Positions 53,215 to 63,512 of a stretch of 64,000 nucleotides of DNA are shown piece by piece. Location of the stretch: the NCBI GenBank assembly GCA_016707525.1, contig JADJHP010000021.1, positions 1-64,000 on the forward strand. Direction: 5' to 3'. The position numbers and the translations under genes were made by a program. How positions within the stretch are numbered: the stretch's first letter is position 1; every line of letters starts with the position of its first letter. The DNA is from Ignavibacteriota bacterium (GTDB lineage: Bacteria; Bacteroidota; Ignavibacteria; UBA10030; UBA6906). The notes beneath the pieces are model-generated. The model was given only the letters and a program-made list of their open reading frames with translations, searched no databases and had not been told where the DNA came from.

Positions 53215-54149
53215 CGTTGCATGGTCTTCTTGAAGTATTCCACCGTCGCTGTCAGCCCCACCTTCCGGTCCACGCGTGCTTCCCAATGGAGAAGCGTGCG
53301 TGCGCGTGTGGTATCGGGTTGCCGTATCTTGGGGTCGTCCTCCGGGAGGTCCTTGTGGATGATCCGGCTTGAGCTGTTGGTCAGCGCGATCACCTCGCGT
53401 GCAAGGTCAAGCATGGTGATCTCGGCCTGATTGCCGATATTCACCGGATCCGGGAGATCCGACAGGAGGAGCCGGTGGATCCCTTCAATGAGATCGTCCA
53501 CGTAGCACACGCTGCGGGTCTGGAGGCCATTGCCGAACACCGTCACATCCTCGCCACGGAGAGCCTGCGAGATGAACGCCGGGATCGCGCGGCCGTCGTT
53601 GATGCGCATCCGCGGCCCATAGGTATTGAAGATGCGCACGATCCTGGTCTCGACACCGTGGTATCGGTGGTACGCCATCGTCATCGCTTCGGCGAAGCGT
53701 TTCGCTTCATCATAGACGCCGCGCAGGCCGACGGGGTTCACGTTGCCCCAGTACGATTCCGGCTGCGGGTGGATCAGCGGGTCGCCGTAGGTTTCCGATG
53801 TGGACGCCAGCAGGAACCGCGCATTCTTCGCCTTGGCAAGGCCCAGCGCCTTATGGGTCCCGAGCGAGCCGACCTTCAATGTCTGGATCGGCAGCTTGAG
53901 GTAGTCGATCGGGCTTGCCGGCGAAGCAAAGTGCAGAATGTAATCCACGGGGCCGTCGACGAAGATATACTCCGTGACGTCATGCTTCAGAAATCGGAAA
54001 TGCTCATTGCCGAGGAGGTGCGCGATATTCCGGACATCTCCGGTGATGAGGTTATCGATCGCCGTCACCTTGCATCCTTCAGCAAGGAGCCTGTCGCACA
54101 GATGAGATCCCAGAAATCCGGCCCCGCCGGTAACGATTGCGTGCTTCAC
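53211..54149 (-). CDS. UDP-glucuronate decarboxylase (UDP-xylose synthase), 312 aa
   Basis: Extended SDR that converts UDP-glucuronate to UDP-xylose. The start is GTG at 54149 with a strong AGGAGG upstream, giving KHAIVTGGAGFLGSHLCDRL at the N-terminus. Typical UXS features: FASPASPIDYLKLPIQTLKV, STSETYGDPLIHPQPESYWG (the TSExYGDP motif of UXS), YDEAKRFAEAM (Tyr-x3-Lys), RIFNTYGPRM and GNGLQTRSVCYVDDL. The neighbour 34 bases upstream encodes UDP-glucose dehydrogenase, whose product is its substrate, so the pair gives UDP-xylose for polysaccharides. Length fits bacterial UXS. Confidence 0.92.
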   Translation of the reverse strand: MKHAIVTGGAGFLGSHLCDRLLAEGCKVTAIDNLITGDVRNIAHLLGNEHFRFLKHDVTEYIFVDGPVDYILHFASPASPIDYLKLPIQTLKVGSLGTHKALGLAKAKNARFLLASTSETYGDPLIHPQPESYWGNVNPVGLRGVYDEAKRFAEAMTMAYHRYHGVETRIVRIFNTYGPRMRINDGRAIPAFISQALRGEDVTVFGNGLQTRSVCYVDDLIEGIHRLLLSDLPDPVNIGNQAEITMLDLAREVIALTNSSSRIIHKDLPEDDPKIRQPDTTRARTLLHWEARVDRKVGLTATVEYFKKTMQR

Positions 54150-54183
54150 GATGGCCTCCTGAACGAAGAGAGAGTGCTTCAAG

Positions 54184-55491
54184 CTACGAGTTGCCGCGTC
54201 CGATCCCGTAGTAGACAAAACCCTTTTCCCGCATCACTTTCGGATCGTAGATATTCCTCCCGTCGAAGACCACGGGTTCGCGAAGGAGCGATCTGATGCG
54301 CTCAAAATCCGGGCGCCGGAACTCGTTCCACTCGGTCAGCAGGACGAGGGCATCCGCGCCCTTCACCGCGTCATAGTTGTTATCGACGAGCTTCACCCCT
54401 TTGCCGAACCGTTTCTTCGCCTCGTCCAGCGCCGCCGGATCGAAGGCGCGGATCAGCGCACCTTCGCGGACGAGCGCATCCACCACCGTCAGCGCCGGAG
54501 CCTCGCGCATGTCGTCCGTATTCGGCTTGAACGCCAACCCCCAGAGCGCGATCACCTTCCCCTTCAACCCGGCACTGAAATGCTTCTTGATCTTGTTCAC
54601 GATGACGAGCTTCTGTCGGCGGTTGACGGCCTCAACGGCCTCCAGGATCTGCAGATCGTACTCGTTCGTACGTGCGGTATTGAGCAGCGCGGAAACGTCC
54701 TTGGGGAAGCACGACCCTCCGTACCCGATGCCCGCGAACAGGAACTGGGTGCCGATGCGCTCGTCCGTCCCCATCCCTTTCCGCACGAGGTCCACGTCGG
54801 CGCCGAGGCGTTCACAGAGATTGGCGATCTCATTCATGAACGACACCTTGGTGGCGAGGAACGAATTGGACGCATACTTTGTAAGCTCGGAGCTATGGAT
54901 GTCCATGACGATCAGCGGGTTGCCGGTCCGGACGAACGGTCCGTAGAGGTCCTGCATGATCGCGAGGGCTTTCGGGCTGCTGGAGCCGATCACGATGCGG
55001 TCGGGCTTCATGAAGTCGTTCACCGCCGCGCCTTCCTTGAGGAACTCGGGGTTCGAAACGACATCGAACGGATGCTTCGTCTCCTTCGCGATGATCTCAC
55101 GCACGCGGTCGCCGGTCCCGACCGGCACAGTGCTCTTATTGACGATCACCTTGTACCCGTTCATGATGCGGCCGATCTTCCGGGAGACCTCCAGGACGTG
55201 CTGCAGGTCCGCGGATCCATCCTCCGCCTGGGGTGTGGGCAATGCGAGGAAGATCACTTCCGACTTCTTCACGGCAGCGTCGAGGTCGGAGGTGAACGTG
55301 AGCCGTTTCTCCGCGATGTTCTTCTTGAGGAATTCCGTGAGTCCGGGCTCGTAGATGGGGCTTTCGCCCTTCCGGAGAGTTCTGAGCTTCTGTTCGTCCA
55401 CATCCACGCAGATCACATCGTTGCCGCTCTCTGCAAAGCACGTTCCAACGACGAGTCCGACGTATCCGGTGCCGACAACGCTGAGTTTCAT
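54184..55491 (-). CDS. ugd: UDP-glucose 6-dehydrogenase, 435 aa
   Basis: Oxidises UDP-glucose to UDP-glucuronate with two NAD+. N-terminal Rossmann fold (KLSVVGTGYVGLVVGTCFAE), VNKSTVPVGTGDRVR, the SNPEFLKEGAAVNDFMKPDR stretch, catalytic Cys in GIGYGGSCFPKDVSALL, and a C-terminal UDP-binding domain (ALWGLAFKPNTDDMREAPAL). Full length. Own promoter 36 bases upstream. Starts the ugd-uxs-DUF2279 unit. Confidence 0.95.
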   Translation of the reverse strand: MKLSVVGTGYVGLVVGTCFAESGNDVICVDVDEQKLRTLRKGESPIYEPGLTEFLKKNIAEKRLTFTSDLDAAVKKSEVIFLALPTPQAEDGSADLQHVLEVSRKIGRIMNGYKVIVNKSTVPVGTGDRVREIIAKETKHPFDVVSNPEFLKEGAAVNDFMKPDRIVIGSSSPKALAIMQDLYGPFVRTGNPLIVMDIHSSELTKYASNSFLATKVSFMNEIANLCERLGADVDLVRKGMGTDERIGTQFLFAGIGYGGSCFPKDVSALLNTARTNEYDLQILEAVEAVNRRQKLVIVNKIKKHFSAGLKGKVIALWGLAFKPNTDDMREAPALTVVDALVREGALIRAFDPAALDEAKKRFGKGVKLVDNNYDAVKGADALVLLTEWNEFRRPDFERIRSLLREPVVFDGRNIYDPKVMREKGFVYYGIGRGNS

Positions 55492-55526
55492 CGATATCCC
55501 CTCTTATTCATTCGACGACTTCATCG

Positions 55527-55555
55527 AGTATACGGAAAACCGCTGAGAGTTTCAA
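55527..55555 (-). promoter_or_regulatory. Promoter of ugd
   Basis: On the minus strand: TTGAAA (55550-55555), 17-base spacer, TATACT (55527-55532), 36 bases upstream of the ugd ATG. Confidence 0.6.
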
Positions 55556-55570
55556 AATGCCCAAAAACTT

Positions 55571-55692
55571 GTAAGGGCGGTGCATGCACCGCCCCTACGA
55601 GTACCACGCATCCATTCGGGCAATGACGGTTGATGCACCGCCCATGGGAAAGACCCCGAACCCGCCCGACATGGCGGCATGCACCACGCGGA
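55571..55692. repeat. Second cluster of the GGGGCGGTGCATGCACCGCC palindrome family
   Basis: A 28-base near-perfect palindrome (55571-55598, one mismatch) of the same sequence as in the 19.3-19.8 kb array, followed by degenerate pieces (GATGCACCGCCCATG near 55635 and CATGGCGGCATGCACCACG near 55672). It fills the gap between the ugd promoter and the sugar-phosphate transferase stop codon. Confidence 0.7.
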
Positions 55693-55704
55693 CGTTTCTG
55701 CTTC

Positions 55705-57138
55705 TTAGTATGCCCCCTTGCCGAAGAACACTACCGGCACCGTCTGCGCGAGGATCTCGAGGTCGTACAGGATCGACTGATTCTCGATGTAGTACAGATC
55801 CAGAAGGACCATCTCGCGGAAGCCGATATCGCTGCGGCCGGAGATCTGCCACAAGCCCGTCATACCCGGTTTAGAGAGTGTGCGCTGACGGAAATACCCT
55901 CCCAGGGCATCCTCCTCCTTCATACGCCGGTAATCGGACACGGGAAGCGGGCGGGGGCCGACCAGGCTCATGTCGCCGATCAGCACGTTGAAGAGCTGTG
56001 GCAGTTCATCGATACTGTAGCGCCGGATAATCTTCCCCACTTTCGTGATGCGGGGATCGTCCCGCATCTTGAACAATGCCCCGTTGGCTTCATTGTGATG
56101 GAAGAGCTTTTCCTTTTCCGCATCCGCACCTTGATACATGCTGCGGAACTTGAAGAAGTCGAACGGCACGTCCTCGTCTGAGAGCGACCGCTTCTGGCGG
56201 AAGAACACCGGCCCGCGGGATTCCAGTTTTGTCGCGAGAGCGACCGCAATGAAGATCGGCGAAAGCATCAGGATGCAGAGGGATGACACGACGATATCGA
56301 ATAAGCGCTTGATGATCCGTTTGGCGAAATCGACCCGATGGCGCGTGGGAGTATAGATCGAGATCCCCGCGATGTCGTGAAGGCCTGCCTTCGAGAAGAG
56401 GAAATCCGCCTCGGGGGAGATCACACGCATCCCGATCCGTTCCCGTTTACACAGCGACTCCAGCACCTCGTAGGAGCCGTTCAACTGGGCGGTCGAGATC
56501 GTGATCAATTCGATGTGCTTGTCTTCTACCACGCGTTCGACCGTGCTCCGTTCAACGTGCAGGTTGTTGTCGCCGTTCTCGCTGAACGGTGTGGTGATCA
56601 CACTGACGACAACGTACCCGAGGTCCGGGAACCGCTCCAGGCGGCGGAGGAGGCTTCCCAGGTAGGGGTTCGAGCCGATCGCCAGCGTATTCCAGCGGCC
56701 GAATCCGAGCCTGCGAAGCGCGCGGAGGATGTTCCGGGCAAGATACCACGCCGAAAGGTAGAGGAACGGGTAGCTGAGGAAGAATGCGAGCAGCAGAAGG
56801 CGTGAGATCCCGCTTCCGTAGACCAGCAGCAAGCCGGTCAGGATAATGGCGACGCTGAACACAAAACCTTTTCCGGCGAGGTATGCCTGGCGATAGAACG
56901 AGGATTGCGCAGTGGTGCGATACACCCCGAGTGAGGTGAAGAGGAGAAGGAAGACACCCAGGATCGACGCCAGCGTCCAGGCATACTGCGACAGGGCCTC
57001 GGAGAATGACACCCCTGTCATCTCCACCCGCACGGCGAAGAGGAACGCAGCCGTGATAACCGCGGCATCAAACCCGAGAGACCCGACAGCGATGACGGTC
57101 CGCCAGTTGCGCCGGATGAACGCCTGTTGTGAAGGCAT
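55705..57138 (-). CDS. Exopolysaccharide polyprenyl glycosylphosphotransferase (WbaP/WcaJ-type), 477 aa
   Basis: Transfers a hexose-1-phosphate from UDP-sugar to undecaprenyl phosphate, the first membrane step of capsule or exopolysaccharide synthesis. Five N-terminal membrane helices (about 15-140), a central soluble domain (LAIGSNPYLGSLLRRLERFP), then the catalytic C-terminus: KRLFDIVVSSLCILMLSPIF, FFRQKRSLSDEDVPFDFFKF (the K/R-rich, DE-containing motif), RRYSIDELPQLFNVLIGDMS, LVGPRPLPVSDY and SKPGMTGLWQISGRSDIGFR. Length fits the family. Promoter 60 bases upstream. No other glycosyltransferase genes are in view, so the rest of the locus must lie elsewhere. Confidence 0.92.
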   Translation of the reverse strand: MPSQQAFIRRNWRTVIAVGSLGFDAAVITAAFLFAVRVEMTGVSFSEALSQYAWTLASILGVFLLLFTSLGVYRTTAQSSFYRQAYLAGKGFVFSVAIILTGLLLVYGSGISRLLLLAFFLSYPFLYLSAWYLARNILRALRRLGFGRWNTLAIGSNPYLGSLLRRLERFPDLGYVVVSVITTPFSENGDNNLHVERSTVERVVEDKHIELITISTAQLNGSYEVLESLCKRERIGMRVISPEADFLFSKAGLHDIAGISIYTPTRHRVDFAKRIIKRLFDIVVSSLCILMLSPIFIAVALATKLESRGPVFFRQKRSLSDEDVPFDFFKFRSMYQGADAEKEKLFHHNEANGALFKMRDDPRITKVGKIIRRYSIDELPQLFNVLIGDMSLVGPRPLPVSDYRRMKEEDALGGYFRQRTLSKPGMTGLWQISGRSDIGFREMVLLDLYYIENQSILYDLEILAQTVPVVFFGKGAY

Positions 57139-57197
57139 AAGAGAACCAAAGTTCGCGAGATGCAGGAGGCTGGATCGCTCCCCTGAAGTTCCTGCAT

Positions 57198-57226
57198 GCT
57201 ATAGGGCAAAAGATAGCGATTGGCAA
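57198..57226 (-). promoter_or_regulatory. Promoter of the sugar-phosphate transferase gene
   Basis: On the minus strand: TTGCCA (57221-57226), 17-base spacer, TATAGC (57198-57203). An 8-bp inverted repeat (ATGCAGGA / TCCTGCAT) occurs in the leader between it and the ATG. Confidence 0.45.
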
Positions 57227-57326
57227 CGACATATGCAACTTCACATGAGCTGTCGTCGCTAAACCTCAATTCCTCGTGCCGGCGCGTTCTGCGGTTCTCT
57301 CCATTGAACTGGAGGCTGAAGCAGGA

Positions 57327-57354
57327 TGCAGGAGCGGCGCATCCACCGCCCTGC
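57327..57354. repeat. Degenerate third copy of the palindromic repeat
   Basis: GCAGGAGCGGCGCATCCACC followed by GCCCTGC resembles the GCAGGGGCGGTGCATGCACC palindrome with several changes. It lies nine bases beyond the stop codon of the giant T9SS protein. Confidence 0.4.
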
Positions 57355-57362
57355 GACGATCT

Positions 57363-60300
57363 TCATCGGACCAGGCTCACTTTCTTGATGATCCTCGCGT
57401 CCCTGCCCGCCGACACGAGCCCGTGCGCTTCGAGCACTATGATGTACGCACCGCTTGCCAGACCCACGGGCGACCATTGCACGGTATGATAGCCTTCGTG
57501 AAGATCGGAAGAGAATATCGTTGCAACGAGCTGTCCGAGGATATTGAACACCTCAGCATGCACTCTGCTCGGTTCCGGCAGGCCGAACCGGATGGTCGTG
57601 GCAGGATTGAAGGGGTTCGGGTAATTCTGGAACATCACATAGTCCGCCGGCACATCCGGAGCCACGGTGCCACGGGCGACGATCCGGAACCGGAGCGAAT
57701 CCGATGCCCCCCTGCTGTCCGTCACGATCACCAGCACCGAATCTTCTGCCGCCCTGGGCGGAATGCCGGTCAATGTGCCGGTCGAATCGATGCTCAGCCA
57801 CGCGGGCCCCTCAACGGAGAACGAGAGAGGGGCGGCATCGTTGATCAATTGTGCGCGAACATGGGCAGGCCGAACGGCTGTCCGGGAACGACGACCGTGT
57901 CCGCGATCGCCAGGATCACCGGGGGCTGGTCCGGTGCCGCAACCGTCAGGAAGAGCGTGTCAGTTCCGAACGCACCCTGCGGGTCGAACACACGCACGAC
58001 CAGAGGAAGGTTCGTGCACTCGTACGGCCCGGTGAACGAGATGCTCACATTCATCAGGCTGTCAACCGCGAGGTGCAGAGACGAAGAGGGACCCGTCTTG
58101 CTCAGCTGGCCGAGCGCACATCGGGGTCACCGGAAATGGCGGGACCGATCGGGCCGATCCCGGCGCGGAAGCCGGCCGTCGAGTCATCCACATCCGACAC
58201 ATACCCGGAGAGGCAGAACGTGATGATGGAATCGCGATGCACGGCCAGGTCGGGAACACGGGCAAGGACCGGAGGATCGTTCACCGGCAGCACACGAAGA
58301 GCCACACGCACGGAGTCCGACGCCCCTGCCCTGTCCATGGCCGTGATCGTGATGCTATCGGTTCCGTGCCAGTTGGAAGCAAAGCGTACAAGCATTCCGT
58401 CCTGTGTGCGGGTCGGCGTGACCATCGTCGAACCGGAGCAATGCCACAGGAGAAGAGAATCTGCATCGTCCGGATCAGTGACGAGCGAAGCGAGGAGCGC
58501 GTTCGGCACGAGGACGCTATCATCCTCGGCCGCCGTGATCTCTTCGAACCGCGAAAGGACCGGAGGATCATTGACCGGGACAACAGTGACCATAAGTGTA
58601 TCGGTCGCTGTCAGCCCATCCGGGTCGCAGACGGTGATCACGATCGGGAGCAGGGACCCGGTGAAGTTCTTGCGTGCCTGCACATACACGCGAGCTGATG
58701 CCGTATCAAGATAGATCACCAGGCTATCATCATCCGCATGCACCACCGGTGCTCCATCGGGCGGCTCGGAGCAGAAGTGGTAGTCCGCTCCTTCCACAGC
58801 CGAAGTGATCCCCCACTGAAGCGCGTCCCTGCGGTTGTCCGGATCGTGGACGAACGGGGCCAGATCGAGGGCGGCCGAGGAATCCTCCGCAAGAACGACA
58901 TTCAGTTTTCCCACGATCGTTGGCGGATCATTGACCTCCAGGACGGACAGCGGGACCGTCAACGTTGTCGTAGCCAGGCCATCCGTCACGAGCACCGTGA
59001 ACGTCGTATCGTGGTCGGATTCTGCCGGAGTGCCTGTCACGATGCCCGTGGAGCCATTGATAGAAAGCCATTGGGGATGCACGCCAAAGGAGTACGTTAG
59101 CGAGTCGCCGAAGAACTTGGTATCACCATCGCTCGCAGCGCAATTCATGGTGAAGGGTACATCTTCGACCGCGCCGGAGTTCTTTTCCGGAATGCTGGCG
59201 AACACCGGAGCATGGTTCGTGTGTGCCACCGAGATGGTCGTTGTCAGGGAGGAAGATCCTCCTCTGCTATCGGCAACGACCACTGCGAGGGTAGAATCGG
59301 ACAGTTGGCCGGCGCGGGGTATACCTGTCAGTGTACCATTCTGCGGATCCAGAGTGAGCCATGCCGGTTTCAGGATCGCGGTGAACCGGAGCGTATCGCC
59401 GAAGCGGGCGGCATCTGCATCCGTAGCGACGATCTGCGACACGTAGAGCGAATCCTCGACGGCGAGCCGCGTGCCGGGTGCGGACACGTGTGGAGCGTGA
59501 TTCGTATGGCGCACCGCGTACGGCAGAACGAGCGTCGCGGAGGCACCGCTGTCATCGAGTGCGATCACGGTCAACGACCCGTCACCGACGTCCCCTCCTC
59601 CCGGAACGCCGCTGGCAATCCCGGTCAGGGTATCGAGGGTCAGCCATCCGGGCCCGAAGATCATCCGAAAGTGGATCCGGTCACCGAGGATGCTGTCACG
59701 ATCTGTCGCAAAGAGGTGGTGCCGCATCAAGGAATCTTCGGCACCTGTGATCGGCAGTATCCCGGCGAATGACGGCGCATGATTCATGTGACGGATCGGA
59801 ATCTCCAGAGCAAGCGTGTCGGAAGCACCGCTGTCGTCAATCGCCGTCACAACGAATATGGAATCATTCAGATCGCTGATGCCGGGGATGCCGGTGAGGT
59901 CGCCAGTGAGAGAATCGACGTGTAGCCAGTGTGAAGTCGGGGCCATGCTGTAGCGCACGTGATCGGAGAAGTTCAGTGAGTCGCGATCATGCGCCCAAAC
60001 ACGGAACGCGAACGGCACGTCTTCTACGGCGACGGGGATCGTTGGGTGTTGGAACGACGGACGGTGATTCACGTGATGAACGATCAACGGCAACCCGACC
60101 GTGTCAGCCGCCCCCGAATCATCGAGGGCCACAAGGGTAAGAACGGTACTACCGACGTCGGTTCCCTCTGGCCGTCCAGTCAATCTCCCACTGATGCTGT
60201 CACACAAAAGCCAGGCGGGGCCGGAGGTCGCCCGCAACCGGACCACCTGCCCGATAGTCGTGTCCACATCATTCCATGCAATGTCGAAGGAGAACAGCTC

Positions 60301-63300
60301 ACCTTCGATGGCACGGACCGGGGAACTCGTCATGATCATCGGGCGGTGATTGCGATGGATGAGCTCAAGTGCAACGCGAGCGTGTCCGCGGCGCCCAAGA
60401 GGTCCACAGCGATGACGTGTGCGACAGAATCCCAAAGATCCTGAATGCCTGGCTTCCCGATCAGGATCCCGTCGGACGCACTGATCGACAACCAACTTGA
60501 AGGACGAGCGAGCTGGTACCGAACGGTATCGTGGTAGTCACGCACATCCGGATCCAGGGCTTCGCACACGACCCGTAAGGGATCATCTTCAAACACGCGC
60601 ATACGGGGCATCACACTGAACGCCGGGCGGCGGTTCAGGTGTTCCACGTCGATCGTGACCAACCCATGAGACGAGTCACCGGCATCGTCCACCGCAACGA
60701 CCGAAAAGGTGTGGGATCCCAGGTCGGTGATCCGGGAAGGCCCGAGAGTTCATTGGATGCGGCATCGAAGCGGACCCATGAAGGAGCCTGATCGATCGCG
60801 ATGCGGAACTGCTGGCCGACCGCAGTATCGGGATCCTCGGCCAGCAGGATCGTGGTGTTGACCGCCTCATCAGTACCACGTACGCCTGATGATCCGTGGG
60901 ACCTCGGGGCGAGTATTTATCCATGCGCAACGTGACGAACGAGTCAGGACATTGTGCGATAGACTCGACGTCCCCTGGATGCCGACGAGCGAATCGGCCA
61001 GCGTTTGGAACCGTCCGCGTAGCACGCCATCTTCGACAACGAAGTGCTCATTCGACGAGTGAAGGGCGACGATCGAATCCGAAGTGATCAACTCTTCTCC
61101 ATTCGGGCCAGCATATCGGTATTGCGGTTGGACGCGGAGGATCGGGGCGATGATCGAATCCCCCACATGGGCAGGCGAAACGATACTGAGAGCGAGCTGC
61201 GCGCTCCGTGTGCCGGCAGCAATGCTCCACTCCGGGACTGTCAAGGAATCGCTCAGCCGCTCCACACGGTAGAATGCGAAGGACGCATGGCCAGTGCCGC
61301 GGGCCGGTAGCAGGATAGGGTTAGATGCGAACTCGCCGACCAGCACCGCCTCACGACGATAGAACCCGAACGATCACTTGCCCACAGGCGCACCTTCTCT
61401 GATCCCGGACCCCTGACCGCTCCAACTAATGCTGATCGAGTCAGGCGCATATGCTACAGCCAATCCCTCGGGGGCGGTGCTGGACCTATTCTCAAAGGTG
61501 GCGGTCGGACTCCAATCCGCATATGCGCCATCAGTGAAGCGTGCTGCTACACGCCAGAAGTAGCGCACGGCGTTGCGGAGAGGATTCGCACCAGGTGAAA
61601 GCCAACGCGGATCCGGCCCCGTCCCAGTCTGGGTTGTATGAATATCATAAGCAGACGAGAACGGAAATGCGAAGAGGGAGTCTTCGCTCACTTGAACATG
61701 GTATTCACTGATCGAGCCTCACTCGCGCCGTTCGGGGGCTCCCACGCGAATGCCAGCCGGCGTGGGCTTGATGCCACGTCCATGACCGGGGGATGCAACA
61801 CCGTGACCCTGGGATGTTCCATCCCGCTGGTCATCTCTTCCACGACATAACGAACGCTGACCCTTCCTTCGCCCAGGACTTGATCCTCCTTCCGCAATGT
61901 GATGGTGTTATCTCCGCAGCGCAGACGTGGAATGCCCAACGGGTCGAATTGAAAGATGGCTTGGCTCGAGAATGAAGTCAGGATCACACCAGAGCTGTCT
62001 CCCCCACTCGCAAGACTGAGCCGAACGACGAACGAAGGAAGCATGAATGACCCTTGAGGATCGATGGCATCAAATAGGTTAATGCTATCCGCGAAGGCGC
62101 CGATCTCGCCCGGCGCGGCGCGATAGACCCTGACCTCTGATCCATCCGGTTTCAACAGCTCGAGCGTAACCGATGCCAGCGGTGACTGCATAAGGTACTT
62201 TATGACGACCATGCCGCCGGTAATGATGTAAGGTGAGGTCATCGGCACGAGAAGGATACCATCCCGCGAGCTTTCGTCCGGGCCTACTCCTGTCCCCTGA
62301 AGAGATTCAACCACCCTCAGGTTCGTGCCTTGCACCCCGCTGTCCCTCAGCGCAGCGACAAGATCCGTCGGAGCATACTCAACAAATCCCAGGCGGCTCT
62401 TTGGGGATGCCTCGCGGGACATGGATTGAGGATAGTAGAAGTGGTGATAGCTATAGTATTTCCCCGACCTCTCCGGAAACGGTACTCGATGCGTTCATCT
62501 GGCCGTAACGTCAATTTGTCGGTATCCGCGTCACCCGAGAGGACGGGAAGGGTCTGCATCTGATCACTATAGATAAGCGCCACTCTTTCGTCGGCTTCGC
62601 CTTCCCGGGCGCTGTAGCCGTAGTGATGCTCGCGCGCGACGAGTTCCTGATCTCCGGCTAATTCACCAAAGGTGGCCCCCCCCCCTGTGCTCGGTTCCGG
62701 TACATCGCCTTGAGATCGACATCGATCGGGATTCGGCGCTGATCGGGAAGGACGGTTTGTGCCACTGTATGAAGACCGCTCCCGATGCCAATTGATGAGG
62801 ATTCTTTGAATCCCAAGGCCTGCAAAACCGCGGCGGCGACCTGGGACACATCGTGGCAGAGCCCCCGCCAAATGCGTTCACTATCCGTACTGGTGGAAGA
62901 GCCCAAGCAACAGTAATGGAACCTATCGGCCAGTGCTGCAACCGCCCGGAGAGGAACCACCAAACCGCCCTGACCGTGTCTTCCGCGGTCTTGAGGTGAC
63001 GAAGCGGAATCATGCTGATCAGGTCGTTGATCGTCCAGACGAATCTCACGCCATCGATTTCAATTTGCAGGTCACGGAGTGTAGTCCGACCGGTATTCGC
63101 GATTTCCAGAGAGACATTATTCTCCACTCCTCGTTCCTCGACTTGGAAAAGACCGGAGAATGTACTCTCGTCCTTGTACTTACGCGTCTGGTATGAATCG
63201 ATGTCACCCGGAAGATGAACAACCGCGGTTGTCTCTTGCAGGGCGAGGTTCACACGGACCTCACGCAGAGGCACCTGCCCTTCAGCAGTGGACAATGCCA

Positions 63301-63346
63301 ACCAAGCAAGACCTACAAGCATTCCGAGTACCGATACCGATCGCAT
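57363..63346 (-). pseudogene. Giant T9SS-sorted protein with transglutaminase-like domain and Ig/cadherin-like repeats, many frameshifts
   Basis: The ATG at 63346 follows GAGGAACGC and a signal peptide (SVLGMLVGLAWLALSTAEGQ). Frames change about ten times. In order: an N-terminal beta domain; a transglutaminase-like segment near 62700-62870 (WRGLCHDVSQVAAAVLQALG with the Cys, LHTVAQTVLPDQRRIPIDVD with His and Asp); a fibronectin-like part near 61400-62400; then 58100-60600 with Ig-like repeats of about 95 residues in a nearly clean 797-codon frame. Each repeat ends in IxHxNHxPxF and contains 'WLxxDSxTGxxxGxP' (putative Ig, He_PIG/cadherin-like). Two or three further repeats of VNDPP type follow. 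A T9SS sorting domain (YVMFQNYPNPFNPATTIRFG) ends at 57363. Restored length is near 2,000 aa. Probably a surface adhesin or structural protein. Confidence 0.7.
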
Positions 63347-63512
63347 GCGTTCCTCACGACTGATTCATGTAACCCATGACCAGTCGTTCAATTCAAATGC
63401 CACACAAATGGGCTCAAAACGGACGGGAATGCGAGGTTATGCGGGCTACCGCGGAGGAACGCTAGGAGGTTTGTAGAATGTACAGAAAGAGGAGGGGTGT
63501 CGGCTGGGATTC

